Under the pieces are notes generated by a model. That model was not told the DNA's origin, did no database searches, and worked only from the letters and a program-made list of their open reading frames with translations. 64,000 nucleotides of DNA from assembly GCA_003999685.1 (NCBI GenBank), contig CP021227.1, positions 682,001 through 746,000 on the forward strand, in the 5' to 3' direction. The position numbers and the translations under genes were made by a program. The stretch comes from Taiwanofungus camphoratus (Eukaryota; Basidiomycota; Agaricomycetes; Polyporales; Taiwanofungaceae). Shown in pieces: positions 48,736-59,865 of the stretch; the stretch's first letter is position 1; each line of letters begins with the position of its first letter.

Positions 48736-50460
48736 ATGAAGGTCAATTTCAGGTAAGTAGCAGGTAATGTTTAAAAAAGGTTTAGTCCCTAGTGCTGAAT
48801 GTCCTAACAGTTCTCAAACCTTTGCGGTACTGTCTACAAGCAGGGTAACATTGTGTTTACGGCGGATGGGAATTCCGTGTTGAGCCCTGTTGGAAACTGT
48901 GTTTCTGTGTTCGACCTTGTGAAGTGAGTTTTCTCTGAGGGAGCATTTTCGAAGCGTACGCTGACATTTATCAGCGACAAGTCCAGTACACTATCGTTTG
49001 AGAATCGAAAGAACATTGCTGCCATTGCCCTGAGCCCGGATTCAAACGTGCTGGTCAGTGTAGATGAAGGTAGACGTGCAGTAATTTCGTTTCGAGGATT
49101 AGAACATTGATGATGATCTCCTCCGCAGACGGACGTGCTCTGCTAGTCAATTTCAAACGAGGAGTCGTGCCTCACCACTTCAAGTTTCACAAAGCTGTAA
49201 AAGCGATCAAGTTCTCTCCGGATGCGAAGTAGGTTATTGCCCTCTATACACTGTTCGCAGAAGCTAAAGATTAAATTTGCTATCACACATGATTCTCACG
49301 TCCAAGTTTAGCGTACTCCGAACCATCTAGTTCGCGAATTCGCACCATTCGACCTCCATCGGACGTACACTGGGCACCATGATAAGGTAGAGTGATCGCC
49401 GGACTCGAAGTGCGTGTTTAATTTTCTCCTCGACCAGGCACCGTTTCACCATTTCAAGTAGATGCTTCATGACGACATCACGGGATATGACCGCTCGGCT
49501 ATTTACCCTTGATCCTGTGGAAGGGTTCCGACCTGAGACATTCGCTGGTCACAAAGATATTGCCATTGGTGCCTACTTCTCTGCGGATGCGAAGACGGTA
49601 GGGCTCTATCGCGGACGCTGCCTCAAGTCATTAACCTATTTTGTACAGGTTTATACCATTGGCCAAGACGGAGCTGTTTTCATCTGGAAGGTGAAGCCTT
49701 CAGACGCCGACTCTGACGACTCTGATGACGAGCCGATCGCCTCTTCATCTAATAGCCACATCAGCGCTCTCTTTCTACAGATCGCAAACACTCGCAGGGG
49801 TGCCGCCAAGCGGCACTACTTCAATCAACCCGGCAATAAAAGTTGTCTGCAGCACGTTTCACAGAGCATCGTCCCTACTAGTGGTGGGCTGATCCAACGG
49901 TGTCTTCGGGCTGTGGGAGCTCCATACTTTCTCAAACCTGCACAGACTTAATATCTCGCAGGAGAAAATCTCTGCGGTTGCGATCAACCCTAGTGGCGAG
50001 TGGCTAGCCTTTGGTGCAGCACGCCTTGGTCAGCTCCTCGTGTGGGAATGGGCATCGCAGTCATACGTGCTCAAGCAACAGGGTCACTTTTCTACTATGA
50101 GCACCCTTTTGTATGCTCCTGACGGGCAACACATCGCAACGGGCGGTGATGACGGGAAGGTGAAAGTATGGAACGCAACTTCTGGGTTCTGCTTCGTCAC
50201 ATTCTCAGAGCATTCTGCCCCCGTCAGCGCCGTTGAGTTCGCGAAGGCGGGACAAGTCCTCTTCACCGCATCACTCGATGGTACAGCGCGTGCGTTTGAC
50301 CTCGTGCGCTATCGGAACTTTCGAACGGTCACATCACCCTCCCCCGCGCAATTCGCATGCCTTGCAGTTGACCCAAGTGGAGAAGGGTCAGCAGGTGGCT
50401 TCGAAGTGTGTCTGTGGAGTGTACAGATGGGTAAACGTCTTCTGGGTAAACAGGGTATGT
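48736..50460 (+). pseudogene. PWP2: PWP2 (U3 snoRNP WD40 protein), 5' part only, decayed
   Basis: The intact protein is a twin WD40-propeller subunit (UTP-B) of the small-subunit processome in 18S rRNA maturation, and is about 900 aa. Here the start MKVNF, then CGTVYKQGNIVFTADGNSVL, FENRKNIAAIALSPDSNVLV, VPHHFKFHKAVKAIKFSPDA, LTTSRDMTARLFTLDPVEGF and GGDDGKVKVWNATSGFCFV are plain. Lesions: the acceptor near 48811 gives the wrong phase; TAG near 49309 replaces the Trp of a QVW-TPNHLVREF segment; TGA near 49393 lies before SPDSK, with a few residues missing; a one-base shift near 49850 plus TGA near 49890. Similarity fades near 50460, about halfway through the protein. The functional copy must lie elsewhere. 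Confidence 0.85.
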
Positions 50461-52278
50461 AGACCTGGTTTTGAATCCCTTAGGCCCGCATAGGCTTCGT
50501 GGCTTCGTATGCTCTTTCTTTCATAATGTATCTGCCCCAACGGACTGGAAGGTTGACAGCCCAGAATGTGGACACTCCCAAAGGGATTTGTACGGTGTGA
50601 ATCCGGGAACCCCACGAAACTGGCGCTATACTGGTTCTCGAGTGTTAGGCGTTCCGCGGGACGTCGCGTTCGTCAATTTCGGTGCGTATTCAGCTTCGTT
50701 TACGGAGTGCTGCAGGATCCTCCGATTGGGCCTACAGCTGGTATATCTGTAATATTACTGCCTTCGTATGTCCATCAAAACAATTGTAGGACCACATCCA
50801 AGCATCGTAAGGGTCTTTCAACGTGAGGGAATTCAGAAGCGCCTCATCCAGCAGGACCCTGGTTGGCAGCATGCAGGAGGGTAATGAGCTTATTTGAGCT
50901 CGCGTGCTCTTCGCAAAAGCTTTGGAAATTGAACGTGCCATTGAATACATCGTCTCACCATTCTCATCCAGTCACAAATCGACGACCGCATGCCATACAT
51001 ATAACTTTGGAACAGGTCTTACGAACCTGCTCCGACATTTGCATCGGAGGTTGGTAAGCGTCCAGTATGTGAATATCGCTACAGCATGTGCAGTGATGCT
51101 CGGCGAGAAGGCCTATATTTGGAAATGTTCTGCTTCACAGGTTGAATGCAGACATGCTCTGGCAGAAAGCGGATGATGTATCCAAGCAGGGGCCATGCAA
51201 GCGGCGCACGGTTCTGCACTATTCCTCTTCGAGCCTCTAGCCTCAACATGCGGGACACAACCTTCAGTCTTAGCTATCGACGCTGTCAACTTTTGTACGC
51301 TTTTGACTTCGCTTCGCACATGGCGTGATCGTAGAGAGACAGAGCTCTCGTAAGGGCCCTGGGAAGTTGTGATCATCAACGGCAACAGTTCCTGAGCGGT
51401 GTCCGCCAAGTCGATGCTTGCAAGGTATCCAAAGTGGCAGTTAAAGTCAAGGTAAATTTGTGCAGCAGCACATTAGCGAGGGCAGCGGAATCGTTTGGTC
51501 TTCGGTGTACCTGCTCTTCAACGATCGCGGCCGGGGATTGATCACGACAAACATACTGATCGGACAAGGTTCTAGTGCGCCATGACCTCAAATTTGCCTG
51601 GTTCCGTCAATAGACTCGATACGACAGAGTTCGTCCATGGATGAACTCGGCCGTATTGAGTCTTTCGACGAAAATAGGCCATTTTGGAAGACTCTTGAGC
51701 ATAAGGAGACGTTCTTCAATATACCATCGACGCTGAGCTTGAGTTCAACTGTAGGTAGGTTGTTTGGATGAAACCCCATCACCCTTGAAAAACAATCCAA
51801 AAAAGTCCTAGTGAGGTTTCAGTTGGGCCTGTTCGAGGTTATGTTTTGGCAAATTGATGGAGAAGTCTTCGTCGTCACTGAATGGGAAATTTTACCAGGC
51901 CAAAAGCAGCAGAAGCGCCCTTTACGGTGGCGCACGCGGCAATGCGAGCTCTGCGAGTTGTGTGTAAAAAGATCGATGTCCAGCTCCGAGTCGCTCCTGT
52001 CTTTGGAACTTGAGGATAGCCACTGCGGCAGGGCTGAAGCAAAGCATAGCTATCTAGCCTAGAAGGGAGTACAACTATCCTCTGCGTCCATACCGCGAGC
52101 TTCTTTCAAGGCATAGAACCCCATATCTCCCCGATATGAGCGTGTTCGGGTAATGAGAGGCTCTGGGAAGTGGGTGTCTGCTCAACCACAACACTTTTAT
52201 GCCGAGAGCCCTTTCATAAATGGAAGCTTTCTTTTCCGTGCCAGACCTTGCAACCTTCTGTCTCCGCACTGGCATTCC
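50461..52278. other. Degenerate or intergenic region
   Basis: The 3' half of PWP2 would be expected here but could not be recognised. A frame at 50904-51176 (ALEIERAIEYIVSPFSS...) has protein-like composition, but no family was recognised and it is not called. Confidence 0.35.
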
Positions 52279-52285
52279 TATATAG
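52279..52285 (+). promoter_or_regulatory. TATA box of split membrane-protein gene
   Basis: TATATAG about 110 bp before the ATG at 52392, followed by a pyrimidine-rich leader. Inferred from position. Confidence 0.5.
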
Positions 52286-52391
52286 TGGGTCTCGTCGCTC
52301 CTTTTACCTTTTCCCCCATCTCGGCCCCGCGACGCGAGTCCGCAGCCCGTCCCACTCGTCCCATCCCTTCCAGACGTAACAGTTCATCGAG

Positions 52392-54018
52392 ATGGTCAGC
52401 TGGAAGTCTCCAGCTGAGATCGCCAAGGATGGAGGTGAGTGTACTTCCGTTCGGGTCAAATTCCGGTGTTCTTATCCGGCTCTTTGCAAACATGGTCTCG
52501 AAATCGGTTTTGATGCCCGCCTTGTCCGCCTTCAGCGGCTTTCGACAGGTTCATGCACACTTTACTGGGGCTGTACATGTAGGTCCACGTCCGGAGGCAC
52601 GACGTGCCGGCGCGAGTTGCTTATATGCGTCCGCCACCTCAGCTGGGAGTTTTTCACTTCGCTTCCATTTGACTGGGACTTCATCAGTGGCAAGAAGAAG
52701 TTCAGATGGCCAATGGTCGGTACAGAATAATGTCCGGACCTTCCAGCGAACTGAAGGAGCTCTAGATCTTCTACTTTGCCGGACGATACTTCTTGCTGTT
52801 CGCCCTTATTGGGATGTGAGTTGCCCTGTCGGGTATTTCTGCCTAGATTACTTGAATTTCGCCACTCTTGATAGTGCTACAGCGCTGAACGTCACGGAGT
52901 ATGCTAAATCATACCATACACTGCGTCGTTGTGCGCTGACCAATGCGACAGTTCAGTCAATTGCCAGGCGTTATACACCTATAACCAGGTACAAGTGCTT
53001 CATTCTCTGATTATCTTTCCAGTTTGTTCAGCCTTGATTCGCGTTCAGGTGTTTGGAAACGCTGCAATTGGTCTCGCGAGCATCAACCTGTCGCTGCGCA
53101 CGTCCGTTGATAGTACTCCAGGTCTTATGGGACGCATATACTCACTGCTTTCTCATCAGTATGGCCGTCTGGTCGCAGTCGTGGTACATCGTGATACCAC
53201 TAGTGCTCGTCATCCTGGGTCATTGGTCGCTCCTCCTGCACGGTCAGTCACATTTGCCCTATGTCTGCTCTACGTCTGACCCACTTCTTGCCGACCAGGC
53301 ATCCTCCTCAAGGCCGCATGGATACCCGGCGAGGGCTGCCAAATCACAGAGACCAGCAACACAATCCTCGCGGCGACGTTCATCTACTCGATGATGTTCG
53401 ACTTCACCGTGCTGATGCTGACTGCGTGGAAGCTCGCGTTTCCTGCACACCGCGGGGACCAGAGCCGCATTGTGCAGCTCATCTTCGGCGACGGGCTGAT
53501 CTTCTTCATCATAGCGTAAGTACTGTGTGCGCTGTAGTGCTACGGTGTGCTCATATGCGGCTACATGCGCAGTTTCTTGGCGAACATGCTTGCCACGGTG
53601 AGCGTCTTACCGATGACTTTGTTGACTACTATGGATTGGACTAGAACTGAGTACTCTGACGCAGATCTTCATGCTCCTGAACCTCAACCCTGTCATGTCT
53701 ATCATCGCCAACGTTCCCGCCGCCATCGCGTCCACGGTAAGGCCTATCACAGTGAACCCATAGCCATTGAAATCACCCACTTCTCGCACCTTGACACCAG
53801 ATTGTCGCATGTCGTGTTGTCCGTAGGCTCAGCAACTACACCTCACCAGGCGTCGAACTCTTCGGGTATGCTGCCGAGCCTTTTGTTATGATTGCGTGTC
53901 TTCATTGGACTGCTTTTACAGGTCCACCATGGCATCTACCCTTGCGTTCAGCCATGGCGGTCGCAGCTGTGGACCGGTGGTAACGGTCAACGACAAGAAG
54001 GACGGCGTGCACGTCCAG
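52392..54018 (+). CDS. Multipass membrane protein of unknown function, lacking its last exon here
   Basis: Conserved agaricomycete membrane protein; no function known. Early exons: 52392-52434, 52536-52578, 52643-52715, 52766-52815, then further short exons to the one ending at 54018. Reads MVSWKSPAEIAKDGG, WEFFTSLPFDWDFISGKKKF, FYFAGRYFLLFALIG, VNCQALYTYNQ, VFGNAAIGLASINLSLRT, MAVWSQSWYIVIPLVLVILG, LAATFIYSMMFDFTVLMLTA, IFGDGLIFFIIAFLANMLA, IFMLLNLNPVMSIIANVPAA and RRLSNYTSPGVELF. That gives about seven hydrophobic helices and a cytosolic tail ending NDKKDGVHVQ. A strong phase-0 donor (CAG then GTGAGT) follows at 54019, but there is no acceptor or exon before the cysteine-cluster gene. The missing tail exon is at 22184-22330 on the other strand. 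As arranged, transcription would run into the retroelement and lose the C-terminal 48 residues. Confidence 0.85.
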
Positions 54019-54030
54019 GTGAGTAGCTGA

Positions 54031-54035
54031 CCTCC
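54031..54035. repeat. Candidate target-site duplication, copy 2 (CCTCC)
   Basis: Lies 12 bp into the donor-side intron stub of the split gene. It is the complement of GGAGG at 22478-22482, and the two would flank the insertion after un-inverting. Weak on its own because of its length. Confidence 0.35.
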
Positions 54036-54099
54036 AACCCTTGTCCTTGTGGTACCGTCAGGTGATAGACCTCTCCCTTTTGCCTTTCCCTTCCCCATC

Positions 54100-55477
54100 A
54101 TGTTCGATGATATGGACTCTGATGGTGTTGGCCTAGCTCACAGCGATGTCCTGGCGCTCCTCGATTCTCGTCCGGAGGGCGTAGCGGAGGCCGAAGATTA
54201 TCTGTGGTGGGCGAGGAACTTAGGACGTCGTGTGGTACGTATCCTCCTCGATCGCTCGATACATTGTCTTCACTGCGTTATAGGGTAACTGGCGGGTCCT
54301 GTCCCAGGCTTCGAACGCTTCTGCTGATCCTACCTTAGAGGCCGCCATCGTCGAAGGTTTGACGGCGATCCTCCCTCTCGCGGACTCGTCGTGGATCTCG
54401 TGGGCTCGCACCGGCTTTCCTCAGTTCGCTGCTATGCTTCAAGAGCGAGACGCACAGCGCGAACTCGCCCGCGCGACCGAACGACTTCGTGTGGAGGCGG
54501 TCGAGCGCGCTGCGCTTGAACGCGCTGCCCAACTTGCGGCTTCGTCTTCTGCTCCCTCGCCAGCCCCTAGTCGTACCTCATCGCGCACTCGTCGTCCCTC
54601 AGCTCGGGCCAAGGCAGCAGCTTCTACTCACGCGGCTTCCCAGGCCAGCTCAATCATGGCCTCCGTTTCCAGCGGCCAAGTCGGCAAACTTGCCTCGTCC
54701 ACTAGTTCGGGTGTCTTCGTAGGGGTCCCTCCTACTCAGGGGAAGGATACTGCGAAAGCGAAGGCCCCTCCGACGCCTGAAGCCCTGGCTAACATGGCGA
54801 AGGCGGCAGAGCATCGGCGAACCCATGTGAAGGTGAGTGCACGTCTTTTTCGTGACTGTTCGCGGCTTATCATCGCTACCTAGTGCGATCGCTGCAGCAC
54901 CTACACCACAGACTTCGAGTGCGAACTCCTGGTGGGTGCCGTGAAGTGCGGCAAGTGTCTGCGAGAGTCGCAGGGGTGTTATTGGGGCGGATTCTCCGTA
55001 GACGGTAAGGAGCGCGGCGTGCGCATTTCGAAGCGTGGTAGGGCTTCTCGTGCCCTCGTTATCGCGACATTGCTGATGTTAGGACGTTCTCTAGCTGCGG
55101 GCCAACCTCCTCAGATGTCCCCGCCTCGCGCCCGCGAGTCCAAGAAGGCGAAGTCGACCCCTGCGCCTACAATGTCGCTCGAGGCCTCGCTGGCCCTTAA
55201 CGGCGCCGAATACTTGGACGGCCTCACCCCTGCGCATCAAGCCGTTGTCGAAGGCCTCTGGTATGACCGCGCGATGGCCGAGAGTCGCGCGATGCGTCTC
55301 GAAGACTACATCTCGGGGCTCTATCGTGCCGAAACCGCCTTAACTGGTCGTACGCCTGCGCCGCTCGACTTGAGCTCTCTCCCTCTTCCTCGCCGTCACG
55401 TCACCGCCTCCTCTACTGATCCTGGTCCCTCCGGTGAGTCCGAGCAGGATGAGGAAGATGCCGAGGCCGAGGTTTAG
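54100..55477 (+). CDS. Cysteine-cluster protein of unknown function, antisense passenger beside the gypsy element
   Basis: Three exons: 54100-54234, 54284-54832, 54884-55477; 426 codons (425 aa), phases consistent, no lesion. The N-terminal part is acidic (MFDDMDSDGVGLAHSDVLAL) with WWARNLGRRV; a coiled-coil-prone ERDAQRELARATERLRVEAV is followed by a Ser/Ala/Arg-rich linker. A six-cysteine cluster then follows with spacing CX2CX8CX8CX2CX6C (begins CDRCSTYTTDFEC), reminiscent of a Zn2Cys6 binuclear cluster though wider in the first loop. The C-terminus is acidic (EQDEEDAEAEV). It starts about 65 bp inside the inserted block and points towards the gypsy pol 3' end. Codons are GC-rich, unlike pol. 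It could be a captured host regulator or an element-encoded accessory protein; function not assigned. Confidence 0.65.
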
Positions 55478-56010
55478 AAGGTGGGGGGGGTTCGTAGTTC
55501 GTCGTCTCGCCCATTCCGTATCCGTCGCACCAATGTGCTGTATTTTCTCTCGTTGCGCGTCCCTTTGCTAGGGACATTTTCCAATATGTGTACAATAGTC
55601 TGAATATAGCGGACGCAAACGTCGTCCTTGTGAAAAGGTTCCTAAGTGCGTGAAGTAACCAAACAACACAAAGATGAATTAGAAGACTTAGGGGGATAAA
55701 ATGCGCTCATTTAGGCTCAGTAAATCATCATGGCCTTGAAGGGCTTAAGGCCCCTCGCGCAATCTTCGCTCCGCTTGGCATTTTAGGAGCCTTTAGAACG
55801 ATATCGTGACTTCGTGAGTTGAATCACTATAGTAAAAAGTCGGAGATGTTGTAAGTAAAAATTCGTAGACATTCGGGACTTCGTAGCTGTCAAACTGAGT
55901 GGGGGCTTGTTGGGGAAAGTAAAACATGACCAAAGGGTAAGCGAAAAGTAAAATGGACGTAGCGTAATCTTAGCTAAAGTCGGGGTATCGTCGATTGCTC
56001 CTCTGATTCT
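55478..56010. other. Region between the cysteine-cluster gene and pol 3' end
   Basis: About 530 bp where the 3' LTR of the minus-strand gypsy element would be expected. No match to the LTR end (ATCA / TGATACGACC) was seen. It is rich in the same CTTCG/TCGTAG words as the element interior, so it may be untranslated element sequence. Confidence 0.45.
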
Positions 56011-59000
56011 TTAGTGAGCTTCGGATGGACTAGAGCCGGACTTAGGAGAGTAGGGATACGATCCTAGTTCTTCGTCATCGCCTTGGGTGGTAGTCAGCTC
56101 TAGTTCGCGAAGTCGCTCCGTTGACACGTCCAAGAGTTCGGTAGGAAGTTCGAGGGCTTTTCGCGCTAAGTAGGGGATGACTCGGAAGGCTGCCGTAGGC
56201 CTGTCGAGTACCGAACCATCCAATTCGCATAGGATATAAGCACCACCTTTGTTTCTCGATACCACGAGTACCGGGCCGAGGTAGCGAGGTCGCATCTTTC
56301 GATTTAGGGACTTTTCTATCTGTGTGTTGCGAATTAGTACTAAATCGCCCTTTTCGAAGTTGAAATCGTGGATGGTGTGCTTATGCTTCTCTTCGAATCG
56401 CAGAGCAGCTTGTCTTCGCGCTTCGTAGACCTTCGAATGTAGTTCTGCTACCTGAGTCACCCGCTTTTGCAATGCGATAGCTCGACGTGCGATAAGATCG
56501 GTCGTGGATAGCATGGAGGACGGAGGAGGAAGGATATAGGTGGCCTCTACGACGTCCAAGGGGATAACAGGGTGGGTGCCAGTGACCGCGAAATAGGGCG
56601 AACATCCCATGCGCTTTCGAGTCGTGATCCTTTCGGACCAGAAGACTGAGTACGTTGCCTGAGACCATTTAGACTCTTCGCCATCCACGGCCTTGAATAG
56701 AGCCTGCCTAACATCGAAGTGAGGCCTCTCCACCAGTCCGTTGGCACGCGAATTGTACCCACTAATTCGGATGTGTCGTAGCTGGTACTTCTTCGCTATG
56801 TAGTTCGTGGCTTTTACGAAGGGAGCGCCATTGTCCGTGACTATCTCCGATAGCGCGCCCCACCTACAAACAAAGTCTTCGAAGAGCCATTCTGCCAAAG
56901 CTTTAGCCGTCTCCTTGCGAAGCATCCGAAATTCGGGGTATTGGGTTAGAGAACACCGGCCTTGCACCAAGTACCTAAATCCGTTAGAAGGGGGCATATG
57001 CATGGTATCTATATGAACCTTTGCAAAGATCGGAGTGGGCGTAGCGACCGTAGGAGGGATTAGGATCTGCCACACTTGGCGAATCTGGCATAGGTGGCAG
57101 CTTCGAACATACCAGGCAATGTCGATATGATGGTAGGGCCACCAAAACCGCTCCGAAATCAGCACCTTCGTAGCGTGTATTCCTCGATGCGCGACTGCAT
57201 CGTGACATTCTCGGAGGATTCGTAGACGATCTGCCTGCTTTACAACTAGTTTGTGAGCTCCTTGTGGATCTTTGCGCCATAGTATGTCCTCGTCGAGGAA
57301 GAATAGAAGGCAGTATTTTACGAAACCTTCGTATTCTGAATCCGATAGGTTGGCAGGTCTCGCGAGGCTTCGTAGGAATTTTGCTACTAAGTCAAGTCTT
57401 GCGTCAGCTTCCTTGGCCATTTCGGATCTTGGGACACTATTGTAGCTCTCCTCCTCCCTATTGAAACCTTGGCTGTCCTCAGCCAACTCGGAGGCGAAGG
57501 TTGGAGCTATCAGAGGTGTGGGGGTTGTGATAGGAATGTTAGAGGCGAATTCGTAAGGGAATAGGGTAGAAATTGATGGTATAGGATGGGAAGGGGGGGC
57601 TTGGATGTGATGTAGAAACGAGTGCATTTTGTCTATCCAGTCTTCGAAGTCTTCTTCGCTGCTCTCTTCTTGATCTCCTGGCTGGGGGGTTCATCTTGAT
57701 AGTCCGTCTGGTCCATGCATCGTACCTGGTACATGTACTAGGGTGAAATGGAATGTTAGAATCGATACGATCCAGCGATTTATACTCGCGCTGGGTGCGA
57801 TGTCCGGATTTTGCAACATCCCTTTGATATAGCGTGCGTCAACCTCTACTATAAGGTTCCTAACTCCGATTAGGTAGATTCGTAGTACGCGAAGTGCTCG
57901 AAACAATCCGTAGATCTCTAACTTCGGTTGCGAGAACCTCCGCTCGCGATCATTTAGGGTGATGGATCCGAAATGATTGTAGAATCGAACTTTAGGGTTG
58001 TCCTCATCGCATTGGCAAAGGTGATAGCCAACTGCAATATAGGAGGTGTCAACCGCTAAGATCACGGGCGCACCTGACGAATAGTTAATGGATCAGAGAG
58101 CTGGGGAGGACAGCAAAGCATCCTTAAGGTCCTCCTGCGCTGCGATTTGCGCTGGACCAAATTCGAAGGGTACCGCCTTTCGCGTTAGGTGTACTAAGGC
58201 ATCTGCACGATGTGCGAAGTTTCGGATGAAGATACGGACCACTCCAATGGTTCCTAGAAAGGCTCGAACGTCAGATAGGGTCGCACAAGGTCCCCAGTTG
58301 CGTATGGCTGCAACACGAGACTCGTCCGGTAGGCGACCTTCTGGAGTACACCGATGCCCTACAACGGTGATTTCGCGGGCAATTAGAATGCTTTTAACTC
58401 CAGAAAAGGTACCTCCTGCATAGCGCATGCGTGTGACTATCCTATTGAGGTTCGTAAAATGTTCCCAAACAAACTTTCGAATGCCTGGGTTCTCCGAAAT
58501 AGGTACGAGATCGTATGAACTTTCAGGGCCTTTGACCGGAACATCGTTGATATAGGGAACCGTTAGGTGAGGAATTTCGGGCTGTAGGATGTGCGTAACA
58601 TCATCGTGGAAGATAGGGACCGAGTTGGTCCACCCCATAGGTAGAGTGACCAATCTCATAGCTCCGAAAGGTGTTTGAAATGTCGTAAGATCGTGCGAAG
58701 TCTCCGCTATCAAGCGTTCATCATAGCCTACATATAGATCCAACATAGCACCACAAGGTCGTCCTCCGAACTGTTCTGCGAGGTGTTCGGGAGTCGGGGG
58801 AACGCCTGAGTGTTGAATCGTGACAGCGTTTAGGGGTTCCAGACTATGTACAAGGCGTAGGGACTTTCCGTCTTTCTTCACCACACAAAACCATCGTGAA
58901 CGATAGGAAGAATTCAAAGGTTCGTAGACCCTAGCTGCGATCTTCTTTTTGATTATTGCGCACACTTCGTTGTAGATTCCGGGTGGAATAGGAATGTTCT

Positions 59001-59865
59001 TTTGTACCCATGGCGTGTGCGGTACTACCGGAAAGTCGATAGGAGGGAAGTACTCCGGCTTGAAGCACCCCCTTTCGGAGTCATTCCAAGCGAACGCATC
59101 AGCGTGTAGGGTCATAAAATGATGTAGTAGGTCCCTCTCTGCTGGTTGTAGGAAGTCTCCACTGTGTAGCTTGTCCGTGAGATCGTGCCGTTCTTGCGTA
59201 TATCGCGAAGTAGGTTCGAAAGGTGGTGGAGTCGGTGATAGGGTAGGCATCGTCGCTAAAGGGTCGCCTTTAATTTCGCGAATGATTCGGAATCGTTCGT
59301 CCAAAGCTCCCAGAATAGGGCGAGTCTTCAGCGCTACAGGCTTGTACTTCTTTTTCGATGCTGCAAATGTAGGAATAGGGGAAGAATCTGACAACTTAGG
59401 AAGGGATACCATCGGATTAGGAGCAAGGGAGGGTCTTCGGGCTGACTTCGTGACCTTCGTAGCGTTCCTGGGACCTGGAATGGGGATAGAGGATATGTCT
59501 TTAGAGGCGGAAAGCGAAAGCATAGGGAGAGAATTCGGATTATCGTGTGAAAGGGAGGGAGCCTCAGGCGGTGTTGCTGCTGCTAGAAAGCCAGATAGCC
59601 ACCTAGTATGATCAGCAGGACCTTCCGAGACTTTCGAAGTTTCGCTAAAATAGAGAGACTGCAGATAGCTAGACACAGAGTTAGAGACTGATAGATAGAG
59701 CGCAGGAACAGAATTGTTATCTGCCGCATTTACAGCAGCGAAAGACACGATTTTAGGGGTATCGGATTCATACTCAACGACCAGGGCGACCTCTCCTTGA
59801 TTTCTCAAATCCTCGAAATCTAAAAACCCGATCGTAAATGATTTGAAGAGTTCATGTGGGGGCAA
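56011..59865 (-). pseudogene. Ty3/gypsy pol: reverse transcriptase, RNase H, integrase (decayed)
   Basis: One continuous minus-strand frame broken by two TGA codons (near 58092 and 57688). Order: linker; RT with an RSRWFCVVKKDGKSLRLVHS fingers motif, LDLYVGYDE, TLPMGWTNSVPIFHDDV and YINDVPVKGP; RNase H with AVDTSYIAVGY, KLEIYGLFRALR and PGTMHGPDGLSR; integrase with an H2C2 zinc finger (HDAVAHRGIH...CHLCQ), a D-D-E core (HIDTMH, VTDNGAPF, GLVERPH) and a GPVLVVSRNKGGAY C-terminal barrel. No chromodomain seen. The RT box, normally YIDD in this lineage, reads YIND, which loses a catalytic Asp. Both stops lie where CGA (Arg) is likely. The element is therefore inactive. RT-RNaseH-integrase order places it in Ty3/gypsy (Metaviridae). 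Confidence 0.93.

Noticed and set aside
50455-50520. tRNA-like segment with a GGTTTTGAATCC-type T-arm
   Set aside because: No cloverleaf could be formed with it.
54049-54099. Earlier start for the cysteine-cluster gene at a GTG near 54049
   Set aside because: Not an ATG; the ATG at 54100 is in frame and gives an ordinary acidic N-terminus.
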